From positions 1,668,501-1,732,500 of the forward strand of contig NC_051101.1 of assembly GCF_901709675.1 (NCBI RefSeq): a stretch of DNA of 64,000 bases, given 5' to 3'. Within the stretch, counting starts at the first letter, position 1. The number at the start of each line of letters is the position of its first letter. The notes under the pieces were generated by a model. That model was not told where the DNA came from, searched no databases, and saw only the letters and a list, made by a program, of their open reading frames with translations. The position numbers were made by a program, and so were the translations under genes. The stretch comes from Syngnathus acus (taxonomy: Eukaryota; Chordata; Actinopteri; Syngnathiformes; Syngnathidae). Of the stretch, positions 1 through 10,598 are shown one piece after another.

Positions 1-618
1 GGCTGAATGTGATGCGCGATTGACAACAAACAAGAAGAAAGGTGTGATTTCAAGTTTTATTTCGAGGGAGATTTTCTTCAAAAATTGTTGTACCCATGCA
101 TAATGCGCACCCCAGATTTTAGGACAATAAATTAATTAAATTTTGCGCATTATGCACGGAAAAAGACGGTACATCCTATCGTCTTCACAGGTCTTCAACC
201 TCGTCTTCCTGTTGGTGTGCATTGACAATTGTTTCATTTCATAGGATTCTTTTTTTAGGCTTTCTGATGATACCTAGTGAACACTGAAAAAAAATAGGGA
301 TGATGCTGTTGCAGAAGATTTTTCCACGGCATCCACATCAGTCACGCACTGTCTGTCTGCCTGCTTGAAAACATTTTTTTATTTTACATGTCTGCAGAAC
401 TTTTTTTTTGTTTTGCCCAAGCATGTCACAATTTCCTCCAAGGCAAAAATAAGACTCAAGCTAAGTTTGCATCTGTCCTAAAGTGTGAGGATTCGGTTCC
501 CAAAATTGTGACTTCTCCTTTTTTTTCTCATCCATCCAGTTTTGGCTGCAAAAAACGCTTTGCTTGAGCCACTTTGCAGTGTGCAGGTCAACGTGCTGCC
601 TCGGCATCTGCAGCAAAC
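1..618. other. 5' flank of the first chemokine receptor gene, no gene seen
   Basis: AT-rich sequence with no coding ORF that I can support. Short open frames on the minus strand between about 461 and 696 lie across the start of the receptor gene and look like chance frames. The promoter and 5' UTR of the gene at 619 should lie here, but I see no convincing TATA box or CpG-rich core. Confidence 0.5.
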
Positions 619-2335
619 ATGGATGATTACGAAGTAACCACCGAGGACTACTGGGTGAGTGGCGCGCTTTTGTTTCCAAAGCTTTTCCAGTAACAAGCTT
701 GCATTATGGGTGGAAGAAAAATGCTTCTGTTGTTTCTTGCTATTGGATTGATATTTTTCTCCATATTTGGAGTGCTGTTATCATATCCCGGATGAATCTC
801 TAATTAAAAGCAAAACTATTTTCTCTCTTATTGCACTAGGGGAAAGCAAAATATGGAAAGCAACCTCACATATATTTGGGCAAATGCTTTCCTAGGTCCA
901 GTGGTGCACAACATTGGGGTGCAAATGACAAGCTCCGTTCTAATACTGAATAAATCCCTTTGCTTTATTCAGAGAAAATTGTCACGTGCACTAAACCAAC
1001 ACCTGTGAATTTTTGGCTCTGTTTGAAAAGTTCATCGTGTTTTGAGTGACTGCCTTTTTTTTTAAAGAAAGAGAGCTCTTGGGAGCAAATCTTTCTGGGG
1101 GACACGTGGAGTACAAAAAATCTGAAGCTCACTAACTCACTTCCAGCAGACATAACAATTTTCTGCTTTTGGGGTGAGGACAGGAGGGGAGAGAGTAATT
1201 CTGATGATTGATGGACGTGGTTGTGTGTCTGCAGATATTTGATGACTACGACAACTACACATTGACGCCGGAAACCAGCAAGACATACGCGACGCCCTGC
1301 CCTAACGAGGACATCTACGTGTTTGCGCAGCGATATCTTCCCGTTGTCTTTATCCTGGTCTTCCTCCTGGCCGTAGTGGGCAACGTGCTGGTGCTGTGCG
1401 TGATCCGGCGCTACCGTAGCTCCCGTGGCGGCGGCTGCTCCTTTTCCCTGACCGACACCTTCCTCCTGCACCTGGCCATCTCCGACCTGCTGCTGGCCTT
1501 CACGCTGCCACTCTTCGCCACCCAGTGGGCCCACCAGTGGGTGTTCGGCAAGGCGCTCTGCAAGATTTCGGGTGCTCTCTTCTCGCTCAACCGCTACAGC
1601 GGCATCCTTTTCCTGGCCTGCATCAGTTTCGACCGCTACCTGGCCATCGTCCACGCCGTCAGCTCTGGCTGGAAACGCACCACCTGCCAGGCGCAGGTGG
1701 CCTGCGCCATCATCTGGGTGGTCTGCCTGGTCCTGGGCGGGGTGGACATCACCTTCAAGCAGGTGGGCGAGGTGAATGTGGGCGAGGCCCGCTCGCCGCT
1801 CCTGTGCCAGGTGTGGTTCCCCGCCAACGCAGCACAGTGGCAGGCCAGCCTGCAGCTGCTCAGCGTGAGCCTGGGCTTCGGGCTCCCGCTCCTAATCATG
1901 CTGTACTGCTACATCCGGATCTTCCGCTCGTTGTGCAACGCCACCCGCCGGCAAAAGCGCAAGTCCCTGCGCCTCATCGTCTCGCTAGTGTCCGTCTTCG
2001 TGCTCTGCTGGGCGCCGTACAACGGCTTCCAGCTGGCCGACGGGCTGCAGAGGCTGGGCGTGGTGGCGGGGGGCTGCCGCTTTGGCCGCATTGTGGACAT
2101 GGGCACGGTGATCACCGAGAGCGTGGGGCTGTCCCACTGCGCCCTCAACCCGCTGCTCTACGGCTTTGTGGGGGTTAAGTTCCGCAGGGAGATGGCGCGC
2201 ATGTGCAAGGGGCTGCTGGGCAAGAGAGGCTGGCTGGGCGTAGGGGAATGGGGGGAGCAGAAGCGCAAGACCACCGGTTCCCACAGCTCTGCCGAGAGTG
2301 AAAACACCCACTACTCTGTCGTGCTGGGAAGATGA
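619..2335 (+). CDS. cxcr3: CXCR3-like chemokine receptor, canonical (two exons)
   Basis: A seven-transmembrane chemokine receptor of 378 residues at the plasma membrane, expected to couple to Gi and guide leukocyte migration. Exon 1 is 619-654 (12 codons, phase 0, donor gtgagt); exon 2 is 1235-2335 after a tctgcag acceptor. The N-terminus is rich in Asp and Tyr (tyrosine-sulfation type), has an NYT glycosylation site and a Cys that would pair with the Cys in extracellular loop 3. TM3 ends in DRYLAIVHA, TM6 has CWAP, and TM7 has NPLLY followed by GFVGVKFRREM. LCKISGALF, LACISFDRYL and the TM7 end resemble human CXCR3 more than CXCR5 or CXCR1/2. The C-tail is Ser/Thr-rich. Unlike its two neighbours, this gene has no intron in TM3. 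Which teleost CXCR3 paralogue it is cannot be settled here; a CXCR5-like origin is the main alternative. Confidence 0.88.
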
Positions 2336-2733
2336 GAGAGATAAAAAAGTTCATGATGTGTCTGAAGAATAGTGCCACTTTTTCCATTGCGCACGAGCAG
2401 CTCCACTGACTAACTCTTAAGACAGATGCAAATTTTGAAAACTTTGTCCACTTAGTGCACATGAAAAGAGAAATTTGCTAGATGCTAGGAGTGTACAGCG
2501 GTTTGAGCAAAACAGATGTGTGGTTTGTCAGGTCTTATGATTGATAGGAAGGACCAACCAAGTTCTGGAAATACGAGCTCACGGTAATCAAAATAGCAAA
2601 TAAAGATGACGTACCACGCAATTGAATATATAGTATATGATACAGCCCCCCCGTGTATTTTTGTACCTAAAACATTTGTAGATGGCCCTGATTAAGAAAG
2701 TGAAGCACTGAAACAAAAATTTTGGCTGAGTAT

Positions 2734-2739
2734 AATAAA
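2734..2739 (+). promoter_or_regulatory. Likely polyadenylation signal of the first receptor gene
   Basis: AATAAA about 400 bases after the stop codon on the same strand. Another AATAAA lies near 2598, so alternative 3' ends are possible. Confidence 0.45.
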
Positions 2740-2759
2740 GACTGGAAAATGTTCTCTGT

Positions 2760-3948
2760 GTCGCTATGGTGCCATGCTTGCATGTCGTTGCTTTAGAAAA
2801 TGTAGTATTTTGTTGTTGGATATTGTTTTTGTATGATTATCTTGTGAAATAGTACCTTGTGAAAAGTTGAATTTCTTTAAAGCAAATTTTTCTTAACCGT
2901 TACATGCAAATATGTTAAATACAACTGAGCTGTGCGTAACACTTGTTTAGCCACTCTTGTAGGAACATCATTGTGACCTTATCATGAAAACAAAATGGTT
3001 CATGAGTAACTGATGAAAACGTTGAAATATATCTGCTGACTATGTCTCTTTTTTTTTTCAGCTACAAACATATCCCCGTGTGTGTGATCTGTGTTACAAA
3101 AAGAGGAAATAATTGTGACTCACTTGTTGTTTAAGGTGGCACACAGCCCTTAGCATTGGTTATGAGCTATGATTGTATGATACACTTTTGGAGAATAAAA
3201 TAATCAAAGCCTGATGTACTTTTGTTTAGCATTCTTCCAAGTGTATTCTATGGGCAAAAAAAAAAAAAAAAAAAGATTTTTTATATTTTTCAGATAATTG
3301 GGTGCTTATTTTTGAGAAAGAAAAGGTATAAACTCAGGAGAATTAAAAATAAATAAACTCCGTTTGACGCCGATGTAAAGACCCGGAGGCAGTAACGGGT
3401 TTGGTATGGACAACATGGGCGGGCTGCCCAGGGCGGCATTATTTTATGTTACGACCCCCCCCCAAAATAAAAAAAACACATTTGCCCTGCAAAGCAGTTT
3501 TAGCACTTAATCACTGTGTAGGGAATTGGTCATTTAGCGCCCCCTCCAGGGGAATCAGCAATTTAGCGCCCACTTCAGCTACAGACCGGGTGCCCATGCT
3601 TGCTAAGAAGTTGTGCACAGAAACTGAGTGACAAGGGGAAATGCCAGGGAAGGGGACGCATGTGGAACAGTTCACCTGGGGGATCCCCAATGTGATTTGA
3701 ATGTGGTGAATGATGTGAATTTCAAACTGGAACGACGTAAATGTGAAATGTTGAATGTGCCATCAAGAATGAATGGGGAAAATTTGCTGTAAATTTGCGA
3801 ATTTTGTGAAAACTTTTGGAACATTTTTGGAATGAGAAAAATGCAAGCGCTCATTACTTGAATTTGGAATACGTCATGAGTGGAATAAAGTGAATTATGT
3901 GGAAGTAGTAGCAGGACAAAAAAGTGAGGAGAATAAAATAGAAGAAGA
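2760..3948. other. Intergenic spacer, no gene seen
   Basis: AT-rich spacer with an A run of about 19 near 3257 and a short C run with AAAATAAAAAA near 3456. The open frames here (for example 3401-3631) lack codon bias or recognisable domains. Confidence 0.5.
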
Positions 3949-4041
3949 AGAATAAAGTTAACGGTGTAGAATAACAAGTGTGAAGGCGAAGAGGGCTGCA
4001 TAGTGGAGCACTGTTTAGCACGTCAGCCTCACAGTTCAGAG

Positions 4042-4561
4042 CAGGGGTCACCAACCTTTCTTAAACCGAGAGCTACTTCCTGGGTACTGATTAAGGCAAA
4101 GGGCTACCAGTTTGACACACACTTCTGAAATAGCCAATTTGCTCAATTTAGCTTTCACTATGTGTTATTATTGTCATTTCCAGTTCACATGTAAGTGTGA
4201 TTTTAACAAGTATAGCAAAAATACAGTCAAACCTCGGTTTTCGACCACAATCCGTTCGAGAAGCGAATAGGTCGAATTCCGAATCGGTCGGGTTTTCTCG
4301 ATTCCTCCCGGCTCATCTCGCGAGGTTCGACCTCCAAATTTTGTTCAACAACCGAAGCAAAACAATCTCGATTTTTTTGTTAAAATTCCGATTTGTTCGA
4401 GAAACGGGACGTTCGGAAACCGAGGTTTGACTGTAAAATAAATAGATGCAGCTCGCTGACAAGTGCCGCTATTTGAGCTAATTTTGGAACAGTCCTGCGG
4501 GCGACTCATGCGGTCCTCACGGGCGACCTGGTGCCGGCGGGCACCGTGTTGGTGACCCCTG
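4042..4561. mobile_element. Non-autonomous hAT transposon inside the retroposon
   Basis: Terminal inverted repeats begin CAGGGGTCACCAAC and end GTTGGTGACCCCTG. Both sides carry the same 8-bp target duplication, GTTCAGAG (4034-4041 and 4562-4569). The CAGGG start and 8-bp duplication are diagnostic of hAT elements. No transposase ORF is present. A mariner-type MITE sits inside it. Confidence 0.85.
4224..4433. mobile_element. Tc1/mariner-type MITE nested in the hAT element
   Basis: A 210-bp element with inverted ends CAGTCAAACCTCGG and CCGAGGTTTGACTG, flanked on both sides by TA (4222-4223 and 4434-4435). The TA duplication and CAGT ends fit Tc1/mariner elements, possibly of Tigger type. It has no coding capacity. 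Its position inside the hAT makes it the youngest of three nested insertions. Confidence 0.8.
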
Positions 4562-4824
4562 GTTCAGAGGGTTTCCCTCCACCTCCAGCCCTCCCTGGGT
4601 GGAGTTTGCATGTTCTCCCCGTGCCTATGTGGGTTTTCTCCGGGCACTCCCAATTGCCCATAGATGCGAGTGCGAGTGCGGATGATTGTTCGTCTCTGTG
4701 TGCCCTGTGATTGGCTGGCGACTGGTTCGGGGTGTCCCCCGCCTCCTACCCGATGATCCAGCACGCTCGTGACCCCCGTGGGGACAAGCAGTACAGAAAA
4801 TGGATGGATGGATAGAATAAAGTT

Positions 4825-5339
4825 TACATTGTCGAACACGACTAAAGAGCGCCCTCTATTAACCAGTGTCTGCCATTGCGCCCACTTTGTTTTCCCTCTT
4901 TGTCCACAAGCGTCAAGTCCGAACCTCCCGTGTCCGGAAGTTTCGAAACGCGCCATAGTAGTCTATAAAATAAAACTTAAGCAGTGCGTATTCTTTATTA
5001 TAGAGATGCAATATTTTGTTTTTCAGAGCTATAACACGTGATACTTTTCTAACAAAAGAAAAAAAGTCGTAATTTTGTTATCAGGCAACTTCTTTCTGTT
5101 TTGAACGGCAATGTGATTTTATTTTGACGCTCACGTATGCCTCGCGGTGCTTGCGGTGGTTAGTTCTGTTGCGGGCTCTGAGATGACATTTGTTGACTCG
5201 CACAAATCCAGACAAGCGATTTAATTAGTCATTAAGTCCTGTCGCGTTTTACCGAAACGCGTTGTTGTAGCAGGCTGTGTCAGTGTTGTAATTTTCGCTC
5301 CCCGTGTATTGCTTTTGGTTCCTTCAGTCTCCGCCGCGC
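4825..5339. other. Spacer upstream of the second receptor gene
   Basis: No gene, repeat or RNA that I can support. The base composition becomes more GC-rich toward 5340, where a possible 5' non-coding exon begins. Confidence 0.4.
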
Positions 5340-5546
5340 GTTTTGGGTTTCTCAACTGTCGCCCCCTTTGGAAGAATGGGGCTCTTTAGGGTTTCGTTTT
5401 GCTCTCGGATTTGACGTTCTGCAGACCAGTCGCACTACCATCCAAAAACCGTTGCGGAGAGTGTGTGCGTTGGTGGGGGGCTTTTTCCTGCTTTTTATTC
5501 GGACCATCAAGGAGTAGAATCTTGCAGCTGTCATCCTTGGTTAAAG
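5340..5546 (+). other. Possible 5' untranslated exon of the atypical receptor gene
   Basis: A locally GC-richer block ending in ttaaag followed by gtgagc, a good donor. A matching acceptor (ctccgcag) ends at 6516, just before the start codon at 6530. This would make a leader exon spliced across about 1 kb. No transcript evidence is available and the 5' boundary is only a guess. Confidence 0.25.
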
Positions 5547-6529
5547 GTGAGCACCATTGTCATTCTTTTTTCCTTACAACTTTCAGGTTTTTGGTTTGAA
5601 TATCGGACAGCGAAAAAATGAGTATTAGGTCCGATTTCACCTGTTAGTGTACTCAATTTTGTTGCTGGCAGTTTAAACGATAAGCGTTTGGGTGTGTGTT
5701 GTGTAATTTTGAGGGTACGGTAAATTTAGAGTGTTATACAAGCCGCACATTAACATTGCAGCAATGTCACACATCAGTTGTGTGCCATCAAAATGTCTTC
5801 TTTTGAGCATGTTTTTTGTTTGTTTGTTTTTTTAATTGGAAATTTGTCTTATGTTAGGACGTCCTTGCCCGAAGGGGACAAAACACAAAACGCTCCATTA
5901 TAAGTCTGTTGTCATGACAAAGACGTTGTCCATAGTGTTAGGAGTGAGTACAGTTTATACAGTTTTAAAAGTAAGTAATGTTTATGTAGAAGTCAACTGA
6001 AATTACAAACCATGTCTAACAATATGACAAATAAGGTGACGTGTGTGTGTCAAGTGTCATGCACCAGTGACTTCAACATTTCCACTAAACTTGACTTATT
6101 GATAATGTTATTGAAACTATGGAAGCAGGTAGGGGGGAAAGGGTTACTTTTGTGTCCAGCACACAAAGCAACACTTACTCAAAGATCTCTACTGTCATCT
6201 CACTCCGTGTCACTTTCACACTTTTCCATATCATCTCGCCAATGACGTTTGCATCTACCGCGTGTGAATTAAAAAGCAGAAGAGTTCTCAGTTGCTGTAA
6301 GTTCACGTTGGAGGGTGGGGGTTTCCTGAAGCTCAACTTTTTCAGTGTGTGATTGCGTGTGACCGGGGAACTTCTGATTTGAACCCATGCTACTCTTGAA
6401 TCATAGGGTGACACCCTACCATGTGAGACCTTGACTTGAGTTCTTTAAAAAGACTTTGGAAGTGGACAATCAACCACTTTAAGCACCTTCTGAAGACGGC
6501 ACCGTTGTCTCCGCAGCAGCAGGACCAAG

Positions 6530-8285
6530 ATGGACGTCAACCTAGACGGATTGTTCCGCCTCAACGCCACCTACGACTACGACGACGACTACGTGTATCA
6601 AGACGACGATTCCGAGTCCCGGGGGGGCAGGACGACATGGATTCCCCTGGTCTACTCGGCGGTGCTGATCGTGGGCCTGCTGGGGAACGGGCTGCTGCTG
6701 GCGGCGCTGGCCCTGAAGAAGCGAGCGTGGAGGACGTCGGACACCTTCATCCTTCACCTGAGCGTGGCCGACATCCTGCTGCTGCTCACGCTGCCCCTGT
6801 GGGCAGCGCAGGCCACGCACGCTTGCGGATGGTGTGTCGGGCTCGCCCTTTGCAGGATCAGCGCTGTTATTTTTAAGGTTTGGACAAGTTTCAAAACATT
6901 CAACTCGTGTACTTAAGGAAAAGAAAAATAGCACCAGAAGTGGCTAGAGTAGCCAATAATTGACAGGAAGTAAGAGTACTGTAACTTAAAAGTATGAGTA
7001 GTCAAGTAAAAGTAAAAAGTAGTCCTCCAAATAAAATGAGTAAAAGTATTCAGTGAAAAAAAGTACTAAGTATGTGGTGAATAACTTGTGATTTATTGAT
7101 TTGATTTTAATTGGCATCATATAGGCACAAAAATATGAGCCATTTTCATTGGAATTTTGAGCCATATGTTGGCCAAATCTGTTGGTTGATGAGATGAGGA
7201 ATAGAGTGGAGCAGACGCGCTCTAAGTGAAAAGGAAAGTTGTGCAGGCATTTTGAAGAAAGGGCACAAAAAAGGCAAAAGGAAAGGGAAAGTGTTTTCAA
7301 GATGACAGACTATCCCCCCAATCCCCCCCCCCCGAGGGCTTTAAACATGCCCAACAAATATTGATTCATTTACTATTGCTCTTGCTGAAATTAGACCATA
7401 AGTGGGACTTTGGATTAAGAATAAAAATTTTTCCATGAACCTGTTCTCAAAGCAAAATATTCACAAACCAAGGTAATGTTTCCTATTGAAACACATGGAA
7501 ATACAATCAATCCGTTTGAGCTAAGGAAGTGAATGAATGAACTGACCTAGTATTCCTCTCCCTAGCTCAACTTCTTCTGCGGGATCTTTCTCCTGGCCAT
7601 CATCTGTGTGGACCGCTACCTGTGGCTGGTCCACGCCAAGCAGCTGTACTCCCACAAGAAGCCCATGTTGGTTCACCTAAGCTGCGTGTTGGTGTGGCTA
7701 GTCTCCCTACTCCTCACCATCCCCGAGTGGCTCTTCATGGTGTTGGAACAGCATCCTTGGAAGGAGGAGAGGACCCAGTGCGTCCTCAGCCTCTATCTGG
7801 CGAACATGCAGCTGTCCTCGCGCCTTTCCCACCACGTGCTTAGCACGGCGGCGGCCGTCGTCATCGGCTTCTCGTGCGTGTCGCTCTGGCTCCGACGCCC
7901 CGCCAATACATTCCGCAAGAGGGCGGTGACCCTCATCCTGATCGGGGTCTTCTCGATCTGCTGGATTCCGTACAACGTCGCGCTCATCGTCGACACATTC
8001 GCCAGTGAGAAGACCCCGGACGGCTCCCGGAAAATCTCGCTGGCAGCCACGGCGGCGCTGGGCTGCGTCCACGCCTGCCTTCGGCCGCTGCTCTACCTCG
8101 GCCTGAGCGGCGAGTTCAGGAAGTGGACACTGGCGACGCTGAGTTGCAAACGAGCAGAACCCAAGGGTTCGGTGTGGGAGCTGGGCGTAGGTGATGACGC
8201 CCCGCTCGAGCAGAGTCCCGAGATGGAGCAGCTCAACCGGATCACCAGCGTGGAGCAGCAATTGCAGTCAAAAATTTCCGCGTAG
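6530..8285 (+). CDS. cxcr3.3: Divergent CXCR3 paralogue, probable atypical (scavenger) receptor
   Basis: Exon 1 is 6530-6877 (116 codons, donor gtttgg) and exon 2 is 7566-8285 (cctag acceptor), giving 355 residues. The N-terminus has NAT and an acidic, Tyr-rich stretch. TM1 (VGLLGNG), TM2 (LSVAD), the TM3/loop-2 Cys pair, DRY (as DRYLWLVHA) and CWIP in TM6 are kept. Several signalling residues are not: TM7 reads RPLLY in place of NPxxY, and TM5 (STAAAVVIGFSCVSLW) lacks the usual Pro and Tyr. The Cys pair linking the N-terminus to loop 3 is absent on both sides. Zebrafish Cxcr3.3 is described as an atypical Cxcr3 with altered microswitches that limits ligand for the signalling receptors. The gene faces the canonical receptor at 10599-11897. 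The symbol is by analogy; the receptor identity is firm, the paralogue assignment less so. Confidence 0.8.
6960..7085. repeat. AGTAAAAGT-type low-complexity repeat in the receptor intron
   Basis: The intron at 6878-7565 contains reiterated AGTA/AAGTAAAAGT words between about 6965 and 7080. A C run follows at 7325-7332. Similar AAGTA-rich text occurs near 9820-9870, suggesting two remnants of one fish repeat. No coding sequence is present in the intron. Confidence 0.4.
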
Positions 8286-10388
8286 CAGATGTCATGTAAC
8301 TCAATACAAATCAGCCATTTTAAGACTTTCTAGCAGAGGCCTATGATAAACCCAACTTGACTACAGCTGTACCTTGACTATTGAGGGCCCCAAGTTACAA
8401 GTTTTCAATGTGACCAAGTTTTATTTATTTTTTTGTGACTTACTCCAATCCTTGCAACATAGGTCGTTAACATTAATTGCTGCGCGCTTAAAGTCAGTGT
8501 CATGTGCTTCAAAAGCAAACAAGGTCTGCTGACTTTTTATGTCCTGGAGGACATCATTTATTTATATATGTTTTACATTCATAAATACTGAAACATGGAT
8601 CACCAGAGGAGTCCAGACTGTAATAATCTTTGGAATGTGCTCGAGAAGTCATCCAACAGTGTCCCAGTAAAGTTGTGAATGATATTGTGCTATAATCACA
8701 GCGACGGGTAATTTGACTCTCCAATCGAGTGAGTGACTGTTTTATGGCTTTCTAGTAGTTTTACTAGCGTAATGTTATTCTATGTTAGAAAGATAAGCTC
8801 CCGTGCTTATCAGTGTTGTAGGAATTTACATTTAAAGAATTTACCTGTATGCTCACCACGTAGTTGCCGTTTAGAAGACACAAGTTAACTAAGTGCTGCT
8901 TGCAATAATTACTTTTCATTTTTTGTTCACTGAGGTCTGGAGAGGTTAGCGTGACCTCAGGTGGAGCTGTGGCGGGAAACCCCCACGGCAGAGGAAAAGG
9001 GGGCCTAGACACCAATCTCATGGGAAAGACTAGACAACTTCTTTGTTAACAATCCAGCTAAAGGACATCAAACCACACTTCATCAAGTTGACAATAACAA
9101 CTAAGTCATCAGACGATTTGCCTCTTTAAAGCAGCAGTGCCGTAATGCAACTTGCGTGTTCTCGTGAACACAAAGGAATTTGCTTTTGCGCAAATCCTGC
9201 TGTGCTTTTTTTATTTTTCAGTGTTACAACAAGTTTGCGGAGGGAAGACAGCAGGTCGACACAGATACGCGGGTGGGCGGGCTGATTCATGGCTTGTGTC
9301 TCCGAGGCTATTAAAAGCTCTCGCTGTCTGTTTTGGAGGGTTTGTCTCGCTCTCGCGCGGCCAACCTGACCAACCTGATTTGTAAGTTGAGGTCGAGTCA
9401 ATGCAATGACAACGTTCGTGAATGACAAACAGGGCGGAGGAGCCTTTTTCTGTGTTGACAAAGCCTCCCGTGGGCGGTCTTCGTCAAATGTTGTTTTGTT
9501 TTCTCTCAATTCAAAATGTTCTAAGAAAGTATCAAGAGAAGGCCGTGCTCAAGCCATTACCACAGAGTCTTGTCAGATTGATCACAGATGTGCATAGTTG
9601 GGTGAAGTTTGCATGCCTGCACTCTTCTCCTTATCAACTGATTTTTTTTCTTTCTTGCATTAACCGTACATTGCACAAGAGTGCAAAGCTGCTTTTATTT
9701 TTCCCTCGTTCAATTCCTGTCACAATCGCTCAAGGCTTTTTTTAAAGGTGTGCTTTCCTGCCATCAAGTCATTAAGAGTCTGCATGCAGTATTGGAACAA
9801 CTTTGAAACTTTGTTTTTTGTATTTTATTGAAGTACTCAGACCTTGTACTTAAGTAGAAATACTTGATATGTTTGTGTAAAAAACATCTTGATTCAATAT
9901 ACCATAAAATTGCAGACTGAAGCATACAAAAGTAAAAATAATTTAAATTTACTTATTTAATTCGAATTTATTACATTAATTTAAATTAAATTTCGCTCAT
10001 TAATTTAAATAAATTCAAATTAAATTGAGCTCAGTTACAGTATAAAAAATACCTGTTATGATAAATCATGTTGAATGTTGTGTTTTAAAGCCAAGCGAGG
10101 AGGAGCGCCCAGGCCAAAGGTCTGATATCAAAGTAGTACTTTTCTGCCATCTTGTGGCAACTACAGGGAATTTAAAAAACATTTTGTGGGGCGGCAACTA
10201 TAACACAGTACTTTCAAATGTTTACTGTTTGTGGCCCCTCTGTCCCTTCCCATAAATACTGGATGGACCACGGCTTTTCTCTGAGTAAGATTGTGCTATT
10301 CAATTCTGTTATTGAAGGAATAGCATTGTCATTCAAGATTCAAGAATTCATCATCAGCTGATGAATGCACATGGGTGGGGAAAAAAAG
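8286..10388. other. Spacer between convergent receptor genes, no gene seen
   Basis: This holds the 3' UTR of the gene ending at 8285 and mostly AT-rich spacer. A palindrome-rich AATTTAAATT stretch lies at 9940-10030. A short CpG-richer block at 9240-9380 has a TATTAAAAG word near 9309 and a gtaagt donor near 9381, but no downstream coding exon joins it. The minus frames at 9126-9509 and plus frames at 9152-9745 look like chance. Confidence 0.45.
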
Positions 10389-10394
10389 TTTATT
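10389..10394 (-). promoter_or_regulatory. Likely polyadenylation signal of the minus-strand CXCR3 gene
   Basis: AATAAA on the minus strand about 205 bases after the stop codon at 10599-10601. Confidence 0.5.
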
Positions 10395-10598
10395 CACATA
10401 CATTTAATGGCACAGTGTCATACAGCTGCCTTTTGTGCTATAAATGTGGTGGAACTTTAAATCAGCAAAAAAGCTAAGCGATATGAGAAGAAAACTTATG
10501 CGCACAAAAGGAGCTGCTCCAAAATCTCAAGGCCCAAAGCTTAAAGAAACAATTTTCAGATTATGGTGGGGACGTTGGTTCTGATGTAGACGAGCGTT

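Larger units (their letters stand above)
3960..4813 (+). repeat. tRNA-type SINE-like retroposon, split by a hAT insertion
   Basis: The element is flanked by an 11-bp direct repeat, AGAATAAAGTT, at 3949-3959 and 4814-4824. The head (3991-4041) carries the gagcactgtttagcac type of sequence seen at the start of a common teleost repeat. The body resumes at 4570 with tggagtttgcatgttctccc and ends in (ATGG)n near 4798-4813. It is interrupted at 4042-4561 by a hAT element, which duplicated the retroposon bases GTTCAGAG. The family name cannot be fixed without a repeat library. Confidence 0.75.

Noticed and set aside
1525-2178. Long alternative plus-strand frame inside the first receptor gene
   Set aside because: It overlaps the receptor in another frame and reads as Pro/Gly/Arg/His-rich text, a by-product of high GC at third positions. 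The same applies to minus frames at 1636-2311, 7707-8261, 10556-11271 and 41290-42405.
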